Assembly: GCA_963920525.1 (NCBI GenBank)
Contig: OY986436.1
Location: 86,690,289 to 86,754,288, forward strand
Source: Dichetophora obliterata
Lineage: Eukaryota; Arthropoda; Insecta; Diptera; Sciomyzidae
Direction: 5' to 3'
Length of the DNA: 64,000 nt
Below are positions 10,374-21,580 of this stretch, in pieces. Numbering within the stretch: the stretch's first letter is position 1; the number at the start of each line of letters is the position of its first letter. The position numbers were made by a program, and so were the translations under genes. The notes beneath the pieces were generated by a model. It saw only the letters and a list, made by a program, of their open reading frames with translations. It made no database searches and was not told the DNA's origin.

Positions 10374-12740
10374 GTACGGCAGAGAACTGCACAAGCCTGC
10401 TTGAAGTCTATTTCAAGCGCTTGCTTAAAATACAAGTTCAAGCTAGCTTGAGCTTGATAATTTTGAATCAAGCATAGCTTGTAATTGAATATAAATAAGC
10501 CCACGCACAGCTTGCACCTATTCTAACTTACAAGCGAACGGCACAAAGTTTCAAGTAATGGAAAGCTTGATGCCTTCGGCAAAAGCTTGTAAGCTCGCAA
10601 GTATCCAAATTATTGAATTAAAGCAAGTATCCAAAAAATTCAATGAGCTTCTTTAGAGAGAGCTTAAGCGTAATAGAACTTTTAAGGATTCTGTGGACTC
10701 CGTGGTGTGAAGTTTTAGGATAAATGATTTCGAAGATGCTGTCAAACTTTAAAATTTAAGATGGCGGATAGAGTTGCCATCTAGTTTTTTTTTATTTTTG
10801 CGAATTCTTGTAATTTTGAAATTCTGACAACGGATTTGATTTCGAATATATTGTCACAGTCTTATAATTTAAGATGGAGGTTAGGGTTGCCACCTAAATT
10901 TTTACCACAGTATTGCCACCTAATAATATGTATTTTTAAAAGTTTTACACATCATTTATCAGTGTTAAGGGGTCGCTGAATTCGAATCCGTCGTCAGAAT
11001 TTCAAAATTATAAAATTTTGAAATAATAGGGTTGCCACCTAATAATATGTATTTTTAAAAGTTTTACACATCATTTATCAGTGTTAAGGGGTCGCTGATT
11101 TCGAATCTAAGGTCAGAATTTTAAAATTCAAGATGGTGGATAGGGTTGCCACCTTAATTTTTTTTAGTTTTATAAATTCGGGGCTGGCAAAAAAATGGTA
11201 CACCAAAAATGGGTCGCTGAATCCGAATCCGTCGTAAGAATTTCAAAATTATAAAATTTTGAAATAAAAGGGTTGCCACCTAATAATGTCTTTTTAAGAG
11301 TTTTAAACGTCATTTATTAGTGCTAGGGGGTCGCTGATTTCGAATCTAAAGTCAGAATTTTAAAATTCAAGATGGTGAATAGGGCTGCCACCTTTATATT
11401 TCGTAGTTTTATGAATTCGGGGCTGGCAAAAAAATGGTAGGCCAAAAATGGGTCGCTGAATCCGAATCCATCGTCAGAATTTCAAAATTATAAAATTTTG
11501 AAATAACAGGGTTGCCACCTAATAATATATCTTTTCAAGAGTTTTAAACGTCATTTATTAGTGTTAAGGGGTCGCTGATTTCGAATCTAAAGTCAGAATT
11601 TTAAAATTCAAGATGGTGGATAGGGTTGCCACCTTTATTTTTTGTAGTTTTAAGAATAAATTATGAATTATGAATAAATGACGTTAAAAACTCTTAAAAA
11701 GATATATTATTAGGTGGCAACCCTATTATTTCAAAATTTTATAATTTTGAAATTCTGACGATGGATCCGGATTCAGCGACCCATTTTTGGTGTTCCATTT
11801 TTTTTGCCAGCCCCGAATTTATAAAACTAAAAAAAATTAAGGTGGCAACCCTATCCAACATCTCGAATTTTAAATTCTGACTTTAGATTCGAAATCAGCG
11901 ACCCCTCAACACTAATAAATGACATTAAAACTCTTGAAAAGATATATTATTAGCTGGCAACCCTATTATTTCAAAATTTTATAATTTTGAAATTCTGACG
12001 ACGGATTCGGATTCAGCGACCCATTTTTGGTGTACCATTTTTTTGCCAGCCCCGAATTCATAAAACTACAAAAAATAAAGGTGGCAACCCTATCCACTAT
12101 CTTGAATTTTAAAATTATGACCTTAGATTCGAAATCAGCGACCCCTTAACACTGATAAATGATGTGTAAAACTTTTAAAAATACATATTATTAGGTGGCA
12201 ATACTGTGGTAAAAATTTAGGTGGCAACCCTAACCTCCATCTTAAATTTTAAGACTGACAATATATTCGAAATCAAATCCGTTGTCAGAATTTCAAAATT
12301 ACAAGAATTCGCAAAAATAAAAAAAAATCTAGGTGGCAACTCTATCCGCCATCTTAAATTTTAAAGTTTGACAGCATCTTCGAAATCATTTATCCTAAAA
12401 CTTCACACCACGGAGTCCACAGAATCCTTAAAAGTCCTATTACGCTTAAGCTCTCTCTAAAGAAGCTCATTGAATTTTTTGGATACTTGCTTTAATTCAA
12501 TAATTTTGATACTTGCGAGCTTACAAGCTTTTGCCGATCGTTTTAAGCTTTTCAACTTTCCGCCCGACAAAGTAAGCCGAAACAAGCCAAGCCAACGAGC
12601 AAGCATGAATATGGCTTGTATCTGTTTGGTATTTTTGCAAGCTGGCTAAAGCTTGCCTTTTCAAGATTGGATACGTGCTTGAATTTAAGTACTTGAAAAA
12701 GCTTGAACTTCAAGTGGGCTTGTGCAGTTCTCTGGTGTAC
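10374..12740. mobile_element. Foldback element carrying an inverted dimeric satellite
   Basis: The outer arms (about 10374-10790 and 12320-12740) are long, nearly identical inverted copies, from GTAC..CAGAGAACTGCACAAGCC inward through an AAGCTTG-rich zone to GATGGCGGATAGAGTTGCCA. Between them are two opposed arrays of half-units. Type A (GGGTCGCTGAATCCGAATCC, then AAATTATAAAATTTTGAAAT) alternates with type B (GGGTCGCTGATTTCGAATCT, then AAAATTCAAGATGG), each about 120 bp, each linked by GGGTTGCCACCT. Half-units start near 10973, 11086, 11207, 11328, 11450 and 11570. The orientation reverses near 11650, with inverted units near 11760, 11880, 12000 and 12120. No coding capacity. The architecture matches foldback (FB-like) transposons. 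Confidence 0.82.
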
Positions 12741-12824
12741 GGGATAAAATGAAAAATTATCTCTTTTATTATTATAATAAACTTCAATTAATTATTATAA
12801 ACGTCAACACTCCAAGAGTAATTT

Positions 12825-13010
12825 TTTATATTAAATTATTTTCTTCTATGTATGAAATGGTATTTTTGTTTCCTTTTAATAAAAAAAATTTATTAGTAAA
12901 AAACTGAAATTTTCAAATTAATAACCAGTTTGGTTTCGGTTTCGGCCGAATATTATAAAGTGACCGAATATTTAGATTCGGTTTCGGCCGCAATTCCGGT
13001 TTCGGTCGGA
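12825..13010 (+). mobile_element. Right-end fragment of GGTTTCGGCCGAATAT hAT family
   Basis: The segment matches the right end of the element at 36722-37792: a T-rich lead, AATAACCAGTTTGG, then GGTTTCGGCCGAATATTATA and a terminus GGTTTCGGTCGGACACTA. The terminus is the inverted complement of TAGTGTCCGAC, the left end seen at 36722. The left end of this copy is missing. Confidence 0.65.
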
Positions 13011-14059
13011 CACTAATCATTACATAAACCAGGGATTATTTTGAGGAACCGACTGAACAACATTTTTTCGTGAGGCGCCAACATATTTTTAATTTAATTA
13101 GTCTACTTATTTTACGCCTGTATAAACAAAGAAGTTTGTTTATTACTATAAATATGTCTTCAAAATCATCTTATCGATAAAAGATTCAAAATTATTCGGA
13201 TTAAGCAATCGTATATTATTAATGTATATTTAAATTAAGAAATTGTTTTTATGTAGCAAATTTTATTTTATATGCCAGAAGAAAAGTTAACTATATTAAT
13301 AAAAAAACGAAAGACAAAGGAAAAATTCTGCATCTGAAAGAAGATACTACCTGAAATGGTAACTACAATTTGTGTAGATACAGCAACTTAAGCTAAATTA
13401 CTTCTTTATCATAAAGACATGTGGAAAAAAATACAATAAAATCCATTTTTATTTTATTGCTAGATGCCGCACTCTTCCTTATGACGGCATAGGATAGTTG
13501 TGTGTATGTACATAAATTATAATTGCATTAATGCTTGTACTATTTGCGTTCACAATGTTTAAGTAGCACAAAAATATATAAGCGTGACAGCGAATTCACA
13601 AGTTAGCAAGTAAGAAAATTTGAAAAATAACATTGTCAGAGGTTAAGGACACTAAAAATAACAAGAAAGTAGAACAACATCAATCTTAGTCACGTGCCAC
13701 TGCTATTACAATACTTAAATTAATTTTCATAGTTCTTTCTATTGAAATATCTGAATTCATGCAAAGTAACAGCAATCATGAAAACTGCATGGAGCTTCAA
13801 ATTATTTTAAACCTTTTGGAGTTATGGCAAGATGCTTGGCGCGTGTCTCAAATTGGATCGTCCTGACGACTTGTGAGGAAGTCAGCTGTACAATAATATG
13901 CTAGATATCCAATACCTTAAACAATTTCCCACACAGCTCCCGCAGGTTTTGTAACAATGTATGATGGTTTTAAAAATATAACAAACGATTTCAATAATAA
14001 AAATAAATAATAAAAATAAATAGTTTAAAAATAATAAAAAAATACAATTTTAAATATAG
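13011..14059. other. AT-rich region, no gene recognised
   Basis: Ends in an AAATAAATAATAAAAATAAA-type low-complexity stretch immediately before the truncated non-LTR element. No coding similarity was seen. Confidence 0.45.
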
Positions 14060-16800
14060 CACCGTGACTCCGTTGAAAATTACAGCTCCTTTCAAATGTC
14101 TACATTCTCCAAAGTGGGACTGATCCGAAAGAAGGATGGAACCATGGCAGAGAACCTAGAGGAGTCCATGGAAGTTCTGATGGAGGTGCACTTTCCTGGA
14201 AGTTTTAAGTCTGATGACCCGTGGACACCTTTGAAGAAAGGAATGCACAGGGTTGACAGGCTGGAAGCCGAAAGGATGATCACTATGGACGGGGTGAGGA
14301 GTGCTATACGCTCATTTGCTCCGTACAAAACATCAGGGATGGACGGTATATTCCCTGCTATGATGCAGTGGGGGGAAGATCTCATTGCACCTAGGCTGTG
14401 GGGTATATTCGTTACTTGCCTAGCGACTGGGTATGTTCCGAGAGTCTGGAGAGAGGCGAAAGTTGTCTTTCTTCCGAAGCCTGGAAAAAAAGATTATGCG
14501 GAGGCAAAGTCGTTCAGACCGATCAGCCTAACATCTTTTCTCCTGAAAACGATGGAAAGAGTGATGGTTGACTGTCTTGAGAGCACCTCGCTGACGCAAA
14601 ATCCTCTGAGTAGATGCCAACATGCATATAGAGCAGGTAGGTCTACGGAGAGTGCTCTTCACGAATTGGTAAGAGTGACTGAAAAGGAGGTATTTTCAGG
14701 AGGCATTGCGATGGCCACATTTATGGACATCGAGGGTGCTTTCGACAAAATATGCTTTGGAAGGCTGCGGCAAGCCCTGACAGAACGCAATGTAAGCCCA
14801 ATGATAGCAAATTGGGTGGACAATATGCTCAAACACAGGGCTGTCAACATGCAGAATGGTAGAGTAAAGACTAGAGGTAGAGTAAGTAGAGGATGTCCCC
14901 AGGGCGGGGTGTTATCGCCAACCCTGTGGAACATAACTGTGGACTCACTACTGGTTAGACTGGATGAATCGGGCATACACACGATAGGGTATGCAGATGA
15001 CATTGCGTTGGTGGTCTGCGGCAAGTTCATTGACACCATCTCTGACATCATGAAGGGAGCACTCCGAATGGTGGAGGAGTGGTGTCGAGAACAAGGCCTT
15101 ACCGTAAACGCAGGCAAGTCAGACAATATTCTCTTTACTAGAAAGAGGGTAGGCCTGAGTACAGAACCACTAAGGCTTTTTGGAGCTGAAATCAACATGT
15201 CCACGAAAGTTAAATATCTAGGGGTAACCCTTGATAGAAAACTGAACTGGAACGAGCATGTAGAAGATAGGATTCAAAGAGCCAAGAGGGTTCTGTTCCA
15301 GTGCAGACGCGTTTGTGGTCTCAAATGGGGGCTAAACCCAGAGGCTATGAAATGGGTTTACACTATGATGGTTAGACCTGTCATCACGTACGCTTCGGTG
15401 ATTTGGTGGACAAAAGTCAGCCAGAAAACCATTAAGAAGAGACTGGACAGAGTCCAACGGCTGGCGTGTGTTGGAATAACAGGTGCAATACGCACCACTC
15501 CAACAAGCGCAATGGAGGTTCTGTTAGGTATGCTGCCGTTGGATTTAGAAATAAAGAAAACAGCGGCGCTGTCAGCCCTCAGGATGTTGCGAAATGCTAC
15601 GTGGCATGGGGCAACGGCCCTGCATGGTCATATTCGCATCCTTGATATTGTACAGAGAGATGTCAGGGAGGCGTTTATGCCTATGGATGGAAGGCAGAGA
15701 GTAAAAATAACAGAAAAATGTTATAAAACTCTTATAACGGATGGAGCCGTTTGTGAAGAAATCGCTGGTAGCGATATCAGTATATTCACAGACGGCTCTC
15801 TGATGAATGGCCGGGCCGGGGCAGGCGTGTACTCAAAAGAGTTAAGCCTATCCTGTGTACTGAGGTTGGGGAGGTTTGTGTCTGTATACCAGGCAGAAAT
15901 GTTTGGCGTAGTGCATGCGCTGGACCACCTGATAGATGGCCGGATCAGTGGCAAGAAAATTGTCATCGCTCTCGACAATCAGTCTGTGATTAGGTGTATG
16001 CAACGGACAGACATCACTTCCAGGTTGGCCATAGAATGTCTTACAAAACTCAATAGGTGCGCCCAGACAAATGAGCTTACACTTATGTGGGTGAGAGGAC
16101 ACTCTGGCATAGAACAGAATGAAGAAGCTGATTCTTTAGCAAGAACAGGATCAGCAGAAGAATTCTGTGGACCAGAACCACGTATCGCCTTAGGCGACAA
16201 TATGGTGGCAGGCCTTATTAAACAATGGACGGACTCGGAACACAGTAAAAGGTGGGAAGAAGCTGTTAATTGCAGGCAATCAAAGGCGGCCGTGAAGTGG
16301 TCTCGTAGTGAGGCAGCAAAAGTTATCCGATACAATCGAAGGACTTTAAGCTGGCTTACTGCACTGGTCACAGGACACGGTCCCTTCATGTACCATCTCG
16401 GGAAGATGACTCTGACCGAGGACGATGCGTGTAGGTTATGCCTAGAGGAGCCGGAAACAGCAGCACACATTCTGTGCCAGTGTCCGGCGCTGGCAAGCAT
16501 AAGATTGACCACTCTGGGACGCCCATTTATTGGCGAAGCCGAGATTGGTCAACTAACCTATAAGGATAAGCTTGAGGTGACAAAGGATGCTTACACGAGG
16601 AGCATGCTCACGTACGAGTACTCCGAGCAGTAGTACCCTTTGTCCAATAGGGGACGAAAAGGGACCCACTGTGGTCTGCTTCGGCAAATCCCCAACTTAT
16701 TATATATATTATTATATAAAAATGTCTACATATTTTTAAAAACAATATAATTAGATAAAAGCCTAAAGCATTGGGTAAATAAAATAATTCCAACAGCAAT
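14060..16800 (+). mobile_element. 5'-truncated non-LTR retrotransposon, LOA/R1/I type
   Basis: Coding similarity begins at about 14060, just after an in-frame TAG at 14057-14059 and an A-rich stretch. The endonuclease and ORF1 are missing, as in incomplete reverse transcription. The RT-RNase H frame ends at 16633, followed by a ~170-bp AT-rich 3' UTR. The exact 3' end and target-site duplication could not be fixed. Confidence 0.75.
14096..16633 (+). CDS. Reverse transcriptase-RNase H polyprotein (ORF2 part)
   Basis: 845 codons without interruption, the longest clean frame in the window. RT palm: FLPKPGKKDY, FRPISLTSFLLKTMERV, MDIEGAFDK, GCPQGGVLSPTLWN and the catalytic YADD at residues 299-302. 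Thumb/connection: YLGVTLDRKLNW and RVQRLACVGITGA. RNase H: FTDGS (D566), QAEMFG (E601), ALDNQSV (D627) and NEEADSLAR (D679), so all four acidic residues are present. A CCHC-type finger follows (C779, C782, H791, C794/C796). RNase H plus this C-terminal finger places it with LOA, R1 and I-type elements. It lacks the upstream endonuclease, so this copy cannot transpose alone. The chosen ATG is only the first Met of the truncated frame. Confidence 0.88.
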   Translation: MSTFSKVGLIRKKDGTMAENLEESMEVLMEVHFPGSFKSDDPWTPLKKGMHRVDRLEAERMITMDGVRSAIRSFAPYKTSGMDGIFPAMMQWGEDLIAPRLWGIFVTCLATGYVPRVWREAKVVFLPKPGKKDYAEAKSFRPISLTSFLLKTMERVMVDCLESTSLTQNPLSRCQHAYRAGRSTESALHELVRVTEKEVFSGGIAMATFMDIEGAFDKICFGRLRQALTERNVSPMIANWVDNMLKHRAVNMQNGRVKTRGRVSRGCPQGGVLSPTLWNITVDSLLVRLDESGIHTIGYADDIALVVCGKFIDTISDIMKGALRMVEEWCREQGLTVNAGKSDNILFTRKRVGLSTEPLRLFGAEINMSTKVKYLGVTLDRKLNWNEHVEDRIQRAKRVLFQCRRVCGLKWGLNPEAMKWVYTMMVRPVITYASVIWWTKVSQKTIKKRLDRVQRLACVGITGAIRTTPTSAMEVLLGMLPLDLEIKKTAALSALRMLRNATWHGATALHGHIRILDIVQRDVREAFMPMDGRQRVKITEKCYKTLITDGAVCEEIAGSDISIFTDGSLMNGRAGAGVYSKELSLSCVLRLGRFVSVYQAEMFGVVHALDHLIDGRISGKKIVIALDNQSVIRCMQRTDITSRLAIECLTKLNRCAQTNELTLMWVRGHSGIEQNEEADSLARTGSAEEFCGPEPRIALGDNMVAGLIKQWTDSEHSKRWEEAVNCRQSKAAVKWSRSEAAKVIRYNRRTLSWLTALVTGHGPFMYHLGKMTLTEDDACRLCLEEPETAAHILCQCPALASIRLTTLGRPFIGEAEIGQLTYKDKLEVTKDAYTRSMLTYEYSEQ

Positions 16801-17587
16801 CACTTATTCTTGATTCAAGAACTTATTAGTTTATTCGGCATTTTAAGGGAAAAAACTTCTAAGAATGTTTTTATAATTTGCTTCACAAAAACAGATTAGT
16901 TTTGATTTTTTTTTTGTTTTTGATACAATTATCAAAATACTTAAAAATCTTGTTTTTTATTGATTAAGAAATATAAATTCTAAGCTTACGATGCTGTTGA
17001 CATAATTTTTAACAAATTAGTTTTATTGAATTATTGAATGGTGTGGTATCATGTCACATTGCAATATTGTCCTTAAATTTTACAACTAAAATTTATAAGA
17101 TAAATAAATGCAAACAAAAAACAGCTGTTTGATTTCGACACTTCAATAAGATAGCTTTCAGAGTTGTAATATATTAGTACTTTTTTATATGGAAGGCAAC
17201 AATAAAATGTTTAAACTAGTGTAAAATCTTAGGACAATATGACATTATGACATGATAGCACACCTTGTGAATACCCAAAATATAATTGGGATTAAAATTA
17301 CTGTTTTCAATGATTTAAATGAATGAATGAATTCACGTCAATACAGTCAATAATTTCAAATCAATGGCTTAAAAAAATGAATGCATTCATTTTGACTATA
17401 AATTACATGATTTAAAATCACAAATGATTGCATTCTTTTACAGCCCCGGTAGTTATACATACTGGCTCTGTAGCCACACGCATCTGCAATCTCTATTGTA
17501 TTTATCTTGCTGAAAAAACATAACCAATAACAAACGACAAAAACAAAAGCAACTGATGTTTATATATATATATGAACATTTTACATA
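16801..17587. other. AT-rich spacer, no gene recognised
   Basis: Long T- and A-rich runs with no coding similarity. A weak ATGAATG/CATTCATT inverted motif lies near 17320-17395. Confidence 0.45.
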
Positions 17588-17612
17588 CAGTATTGCGCAA
17601 AATAATAGCAAC
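17588..17612 (+). mobile_element. Isolated Tc1-like terminus
   Basis: CAGTATTGCGCAAAATAATA followed by GCAAC after TA is the style of Tc1-family ends and resembles CAGCCATGGAAAATAAATAG at 38044. No matching second end or transposase was found; it is a stub next to the RTE element. Confidence 0.4.
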
Positions 17613-17639
17613 AATCCCCTTGACATACTTTAAATTCAT

Positions 17640-19738
17640 ATAAACCATCTATGAAACCACCTGGGAAACTGGGGGCGATGGAACAATGTAACATGTCTGA
17701 CTGTCTCAACCTGGCGAGGCCAGCATAATCTTTGTGAAGTCGCCTCAAGTCGACTCAAACCTCCACGTGGTGTTTCCTGGGCAACGTCAAAACTGACAAC
17801 CATTAGTTTGGCGGCTAATCTGAGCGGCGGGCCTCCCTAGGCTTAAAAAAGGTTGTGCGTCGGGTTTGAAGCCCACCCGTAAAAACCAATTTCAATGAAA
17901 ACAAATAAGAAAAATGATCCCCAAATCTGATGACGACTACCGCAAACGAAAAACTGATAATGATTTACGGATATGCACCTGGAATGTCCGAACCCTTAAT
18001 TGGGAAGGTGCCACTATCCAACTGACTGATGTCTTGAAAAGATACAAAGCTGATATCACTGCTATCCAAGCAATGCGATGGAAGGGACAGGGTTGCATTC
18101 GGCATGCACCCTGTGATATCTACTACAGCGGCCATGCGGAGAAGCACGAGTTTGGATGCGGATTTGTAGTTGGCAAGAGACTACGGCCCCACGTCCTGCG
18201 ATTCACACTTGTGAACGAACGACTTGCCATAATCCGCATCAAGGTTAGATTTTTCAATATAAGCCTAATATGTGCGCACGCTCCGACAGAAGACAAGGAC
18301 GATGAGATCAAGGAAATTTTCTTCGAGCGCCTTGAAAATGCTTACGAGCGCTGCCCCCGTCACGACGTAAAAATCGTGCTTGGTGACTTCAACGCTAAGG
18401 TGGGCAAGGAAAATATTTTTGGTCCAACAGTCGGAAAGTTCAGCCTCCACGACAACACCTCCGATAACGGAATGAGGCTGATTAACTTCGCCGCAGCACG
18501 AAACATGGTCGTAAGTAGCACTAGATTCAAGCATCTCAATATTCATAAAGGCACCTGGATGTCCCCTGATCAAAAAAGCAGAAATCAAATTGATCACGTT
18601 TGATCGACGAAAGGCACTGTTCCAGTGTATTGGAAGTACGCACGATCCGTGGTGCAAACATTGACTCGGATCACTATCTTGTCACAGCCAAGATCCGTTC
18701 ACGTCTGTGCGTAGCTAAAAATGCACACAACCCTACACAGAGAAAGCTAGACGTCGACAAGCTGCAATCGAAACAGACAGCCAAAGCTTTCGCCACTCGA
18801 CTCTCACTCCTGCTTCAAAGCACTCCTCCAATCGATGATATATGCGCGCAGTGGACACACATTTCCAACTCCATGTGTGCGGCTGCTGAAGAGGTGATTG
18901 GCTATCACCACCCTAGCCGAAACCAGTGGTACAACCAGGAGTGTCGCGACGCCACTGCAGAGAAAGACGCCGCCTACAAAGTTACCCTGCAGTCGTTGTA
19001 ACGCGGGCTGCTAAGGAGCGATACAAAGAGAAGAGGTGGGAAGAGAGACGTATTTTCAGGCGGAAAAAGAGCGGCAGAAAAGCGCGAGCAGGAGAAGATT
19101 GAGATGTATGGTGACAGGAATGAGGCTCGAACATTTTTTGAAAAAATAAGACGCCTTGCCGATGGTTTTAAAACCGGGGCCTCTTCCTGCAAGGATGAGG
19201 ATGAAAACGTTAATCTAGTGACAGATGTCCAGACTACACTGATGTTATGGAGGGAACACTGCTAACAACAATCTCGTCAATAGAGATGATATTCAGGAAA
19301 CCCCAATCACAGATGACAGCCTCGAGGTTCTGCTGCCCGACTATGATGAAGTTCTAACAGCTACAGCTCGGCTTAAATTTAACAAAGTCGCGGGAGCTGA
19401 TGGCTTACCTGCTGAGCTGTTTAAGAATGAAGGCGAAGCTCTATTTAAATGCATTCACTAGCTTCTATGCAAAATATGGTCGGAAAAATGCATTCTGAAC
19501 GATTGGAATCTCAGTGTGCTCTGTCCAATCCACAAGATCCCACTATCTGTGTCAATTACCGTGGGATAAGCCTTCTTAATATGGCATATAAGGTTCTGTC
19601 GAGCGTTTTATGTGAAAGATTAAAACCCATTGTAAACGAACTGATTGGACCTTATCAGTGTGGCTTCAGACCTGGAAAGCCCACTATCGACCAGATTTTC
19701 ATGCTACGACAAATCTTGGAGAAGACTCAAGAAAAACC
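17640..19738 (+). pseudogene. RTE-clade non-LTR retrotransposon, broken and 3'-truncated
   Basis: The frame from 17914 gives an AP-type endonuclease: CTWNVRTLNWEGA, ITAIQAMRWKGQG, HAPTEDKDD, LGDFNAKVG and NQIDH. The glutamate expected in the conserved QExRW motif is alanine here (QAMRW, codon GCA), so the nuclease is probably dead. A one-base loss at about 18598-18602 shifts the frame into 18600-19001, which continues LIDERHCSSV and DSDHYLVTA. Further frame changes lead to RT motifs YRGISLLNMAYKVLS and QCGFRPGKPTIDQIF. Similarity stops after LRQILEKTQE near 19738, before the catalytic Asp motifs, where a tandem array begins. The 5' leader (from ~17640) is GC-richer than its surroundings. Confidence 0.8.
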
Positions 19739-20293
19739 CTATTACCACCCCCAAATCAATAAAAAAAACTATACTTCAGTCGGTTTGGGTCGTACGGGGT
19801 ATGTATGGTTACTGTCGACAACTGTATTAAAAATGGGTTTCCACGCCCCTTTTACCGCCCACAAATCAATGAAAATGCTTTATTTCAGACGGTTTTGGTC
19901 GCATAAGACTTAAATTCGGTAATTTAGTTTATACGGTTACAGTCGGTAACTGTGTGTCCACGCCCCCTTTTACCACCCACAAACCAATGAAAATGCTTTA
20001 TTTAGGCTGTGTGTCAAAAGGAAACTTTTCAGTCGTGGTGGAATAGAAAATATCAGGTTGAATAAAATTTGTGTGTTTTGAAATAAATTTGTCTTTTTTG
20101 CTGTGTCAAATGGACGATGAAATTTTGACAGTTACAAATTTTGACGTTTCACATTTCGGTCATGTTTTAGCGCAAATATTTTAATAAATTTGCTTTTTAT
20201 TTAATTTGCGACATATTTAACTTGAGTGCTTGTACTTGCAACTTATTTCGTAAACTTGTAATATTGTTAACTTGAAAAAACAACAAAATAGTA

Positions 20294-21580
20294 TTGGGGG
20301 TTGGAATTAGTTTTAAAGGTTTTCTAAGAAATGGCGTAACTATCAATAGATCGCATCGGGCACACCTGTGACTATATTCATTTCAAAGCACATTGTGTAA
20401 GCTTCATTTTTCAGTATGTGTCATTCCACTGAAGTGTAAACAACATATATTTTTTTCTCTGTGAACATGTTGACTTTCGTTGCAACAAAACGCAATTTGC
20501 GGGAAGGTTTACTTTTGTGCTTCCATTTGAAGAAAAAAGCGGTTGAAGCACAACGCACGCTTACTGAGGCTTACGGGGACTATGCTCCATCGATTTCTAC
20601 TTGTGAGTACTGGTTCCGTCGGTTTAAAAGTGGTGATTTTGATACGGAAGACAAAGAGCGTCCGGGCCAGCCGAAAAAGTTTGAAGATGAGGAATTGGAG
20701 GCTTTGCTCGATGAAGACCCGTGTCAAACCCTTCAAGAATTGTCAGAATCATTGGGAGTCGACTTATCAACGGTCGGCAAACGCTTGAAGGCCATGGGAA
20801 TGATTCAAAAGCAAGGAAATTGGGTGCCGTACCAGTTGAAGCCGAGAGTCGTTGAACGGCGATTTTGCATGTGCGAACAACTGCTTCAACGGCATAAAAG
20901 GAAGAGTTTTTTGCATCGTATTGTCACTGGCGATGAAAAGTGGATCCATTACGATAATCCTAAGCAAAAAAAATCGTGAAGACCATCCGGCCATGCATCA
21001 ACATCGAGGGCCAAGCCGAATATTAATGGCGCCAAGCTTATGCTGTGTATTTGGTGGGATCAGAAGGGTGTCGTGTACTATGAGCTGCTAAAACCTAACG
21101 AAACCATCACTGGGGAACGCTACCAACAACAATTGATGCAATTGAGCCGAGCATTAAAGGTTAAACGGCCGGAATATGCCAAAAGACACGACAAAGTGGT
21201 TTTTCAACATGACAACGCACGGCCACATGTTGCAAGAACCGTCAAGGAAACGTTGGAGGCGCTGAATTGGGATGTGCTACCCCACCCGCCTTATAGCCCA
21301 GACATAGCCCCTTCCGACTACAACCTATTCAGATCGATGACGCATGGCTTGGCTGAGCAGCGCTTCACTTCTTACGAGGATACCAAAAAATGGGTCGATT
21401 CGTGGATTGCCTCAAAAGACGAATCGTTCTTCCGGCGCGGAATCCATATGCTGCCAGAAAGATGGGAAAATGTTGTAGCTAACGATGGACAATACTTTGA
21501 ATAATATACATTGTACCGTTGTTTCTAAATAAATGCTCAAAAACCGAAAAAAAACCTTTAAAATTAATTCCAACCCCCAA
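20294..21580 (+). mobile_element. Full-length mariner transposon
   Basis: 1,287 bp with ends TTGGGGGTTGGAATTAGTTT and the inverted form (one change in ~30 bp), flanked by TA at 20292-20293 and 21581-21582. Length, TA target and coding content are those of mariner. It lies inside the left arm of the foldback element 20005-22165, so it is the youngest layer of this nest. Confidence 0.9.
20461..21504 (+). pseudogene. Mariner transposase with one nonsense codon
   Basis: A single frame of 348 codons, near the usual ~345 residues, is stopped once by TGA at 20977-20979 (codon 173), between KQKK-S and the following RPSGHAST. In relatives this position is usually Trp, so TGG to TGA is the likely cause. 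The N-terminal part is a paired-like helix-turn-helix region (CEYWFRRFKSGDFDTEDKER and ELSESLGVDLSTVGKRLK). The catalytic triad is intact: TGDEKW (20932-20934), HDNARPH (21211-21213) and APSDYNLF (21316-21318), spaced as DD34D. The frame is otherwise undamaged, so inactivation is recent. ATG at 20461 or 20467 could be the start. Confidence 0.88.

Noticed and set aside
14659..16512. Several minus-strand frames opposite the RT-RNase H gene
   Set aside because: They are shadows of the clean 845-codon plus-strand frame.
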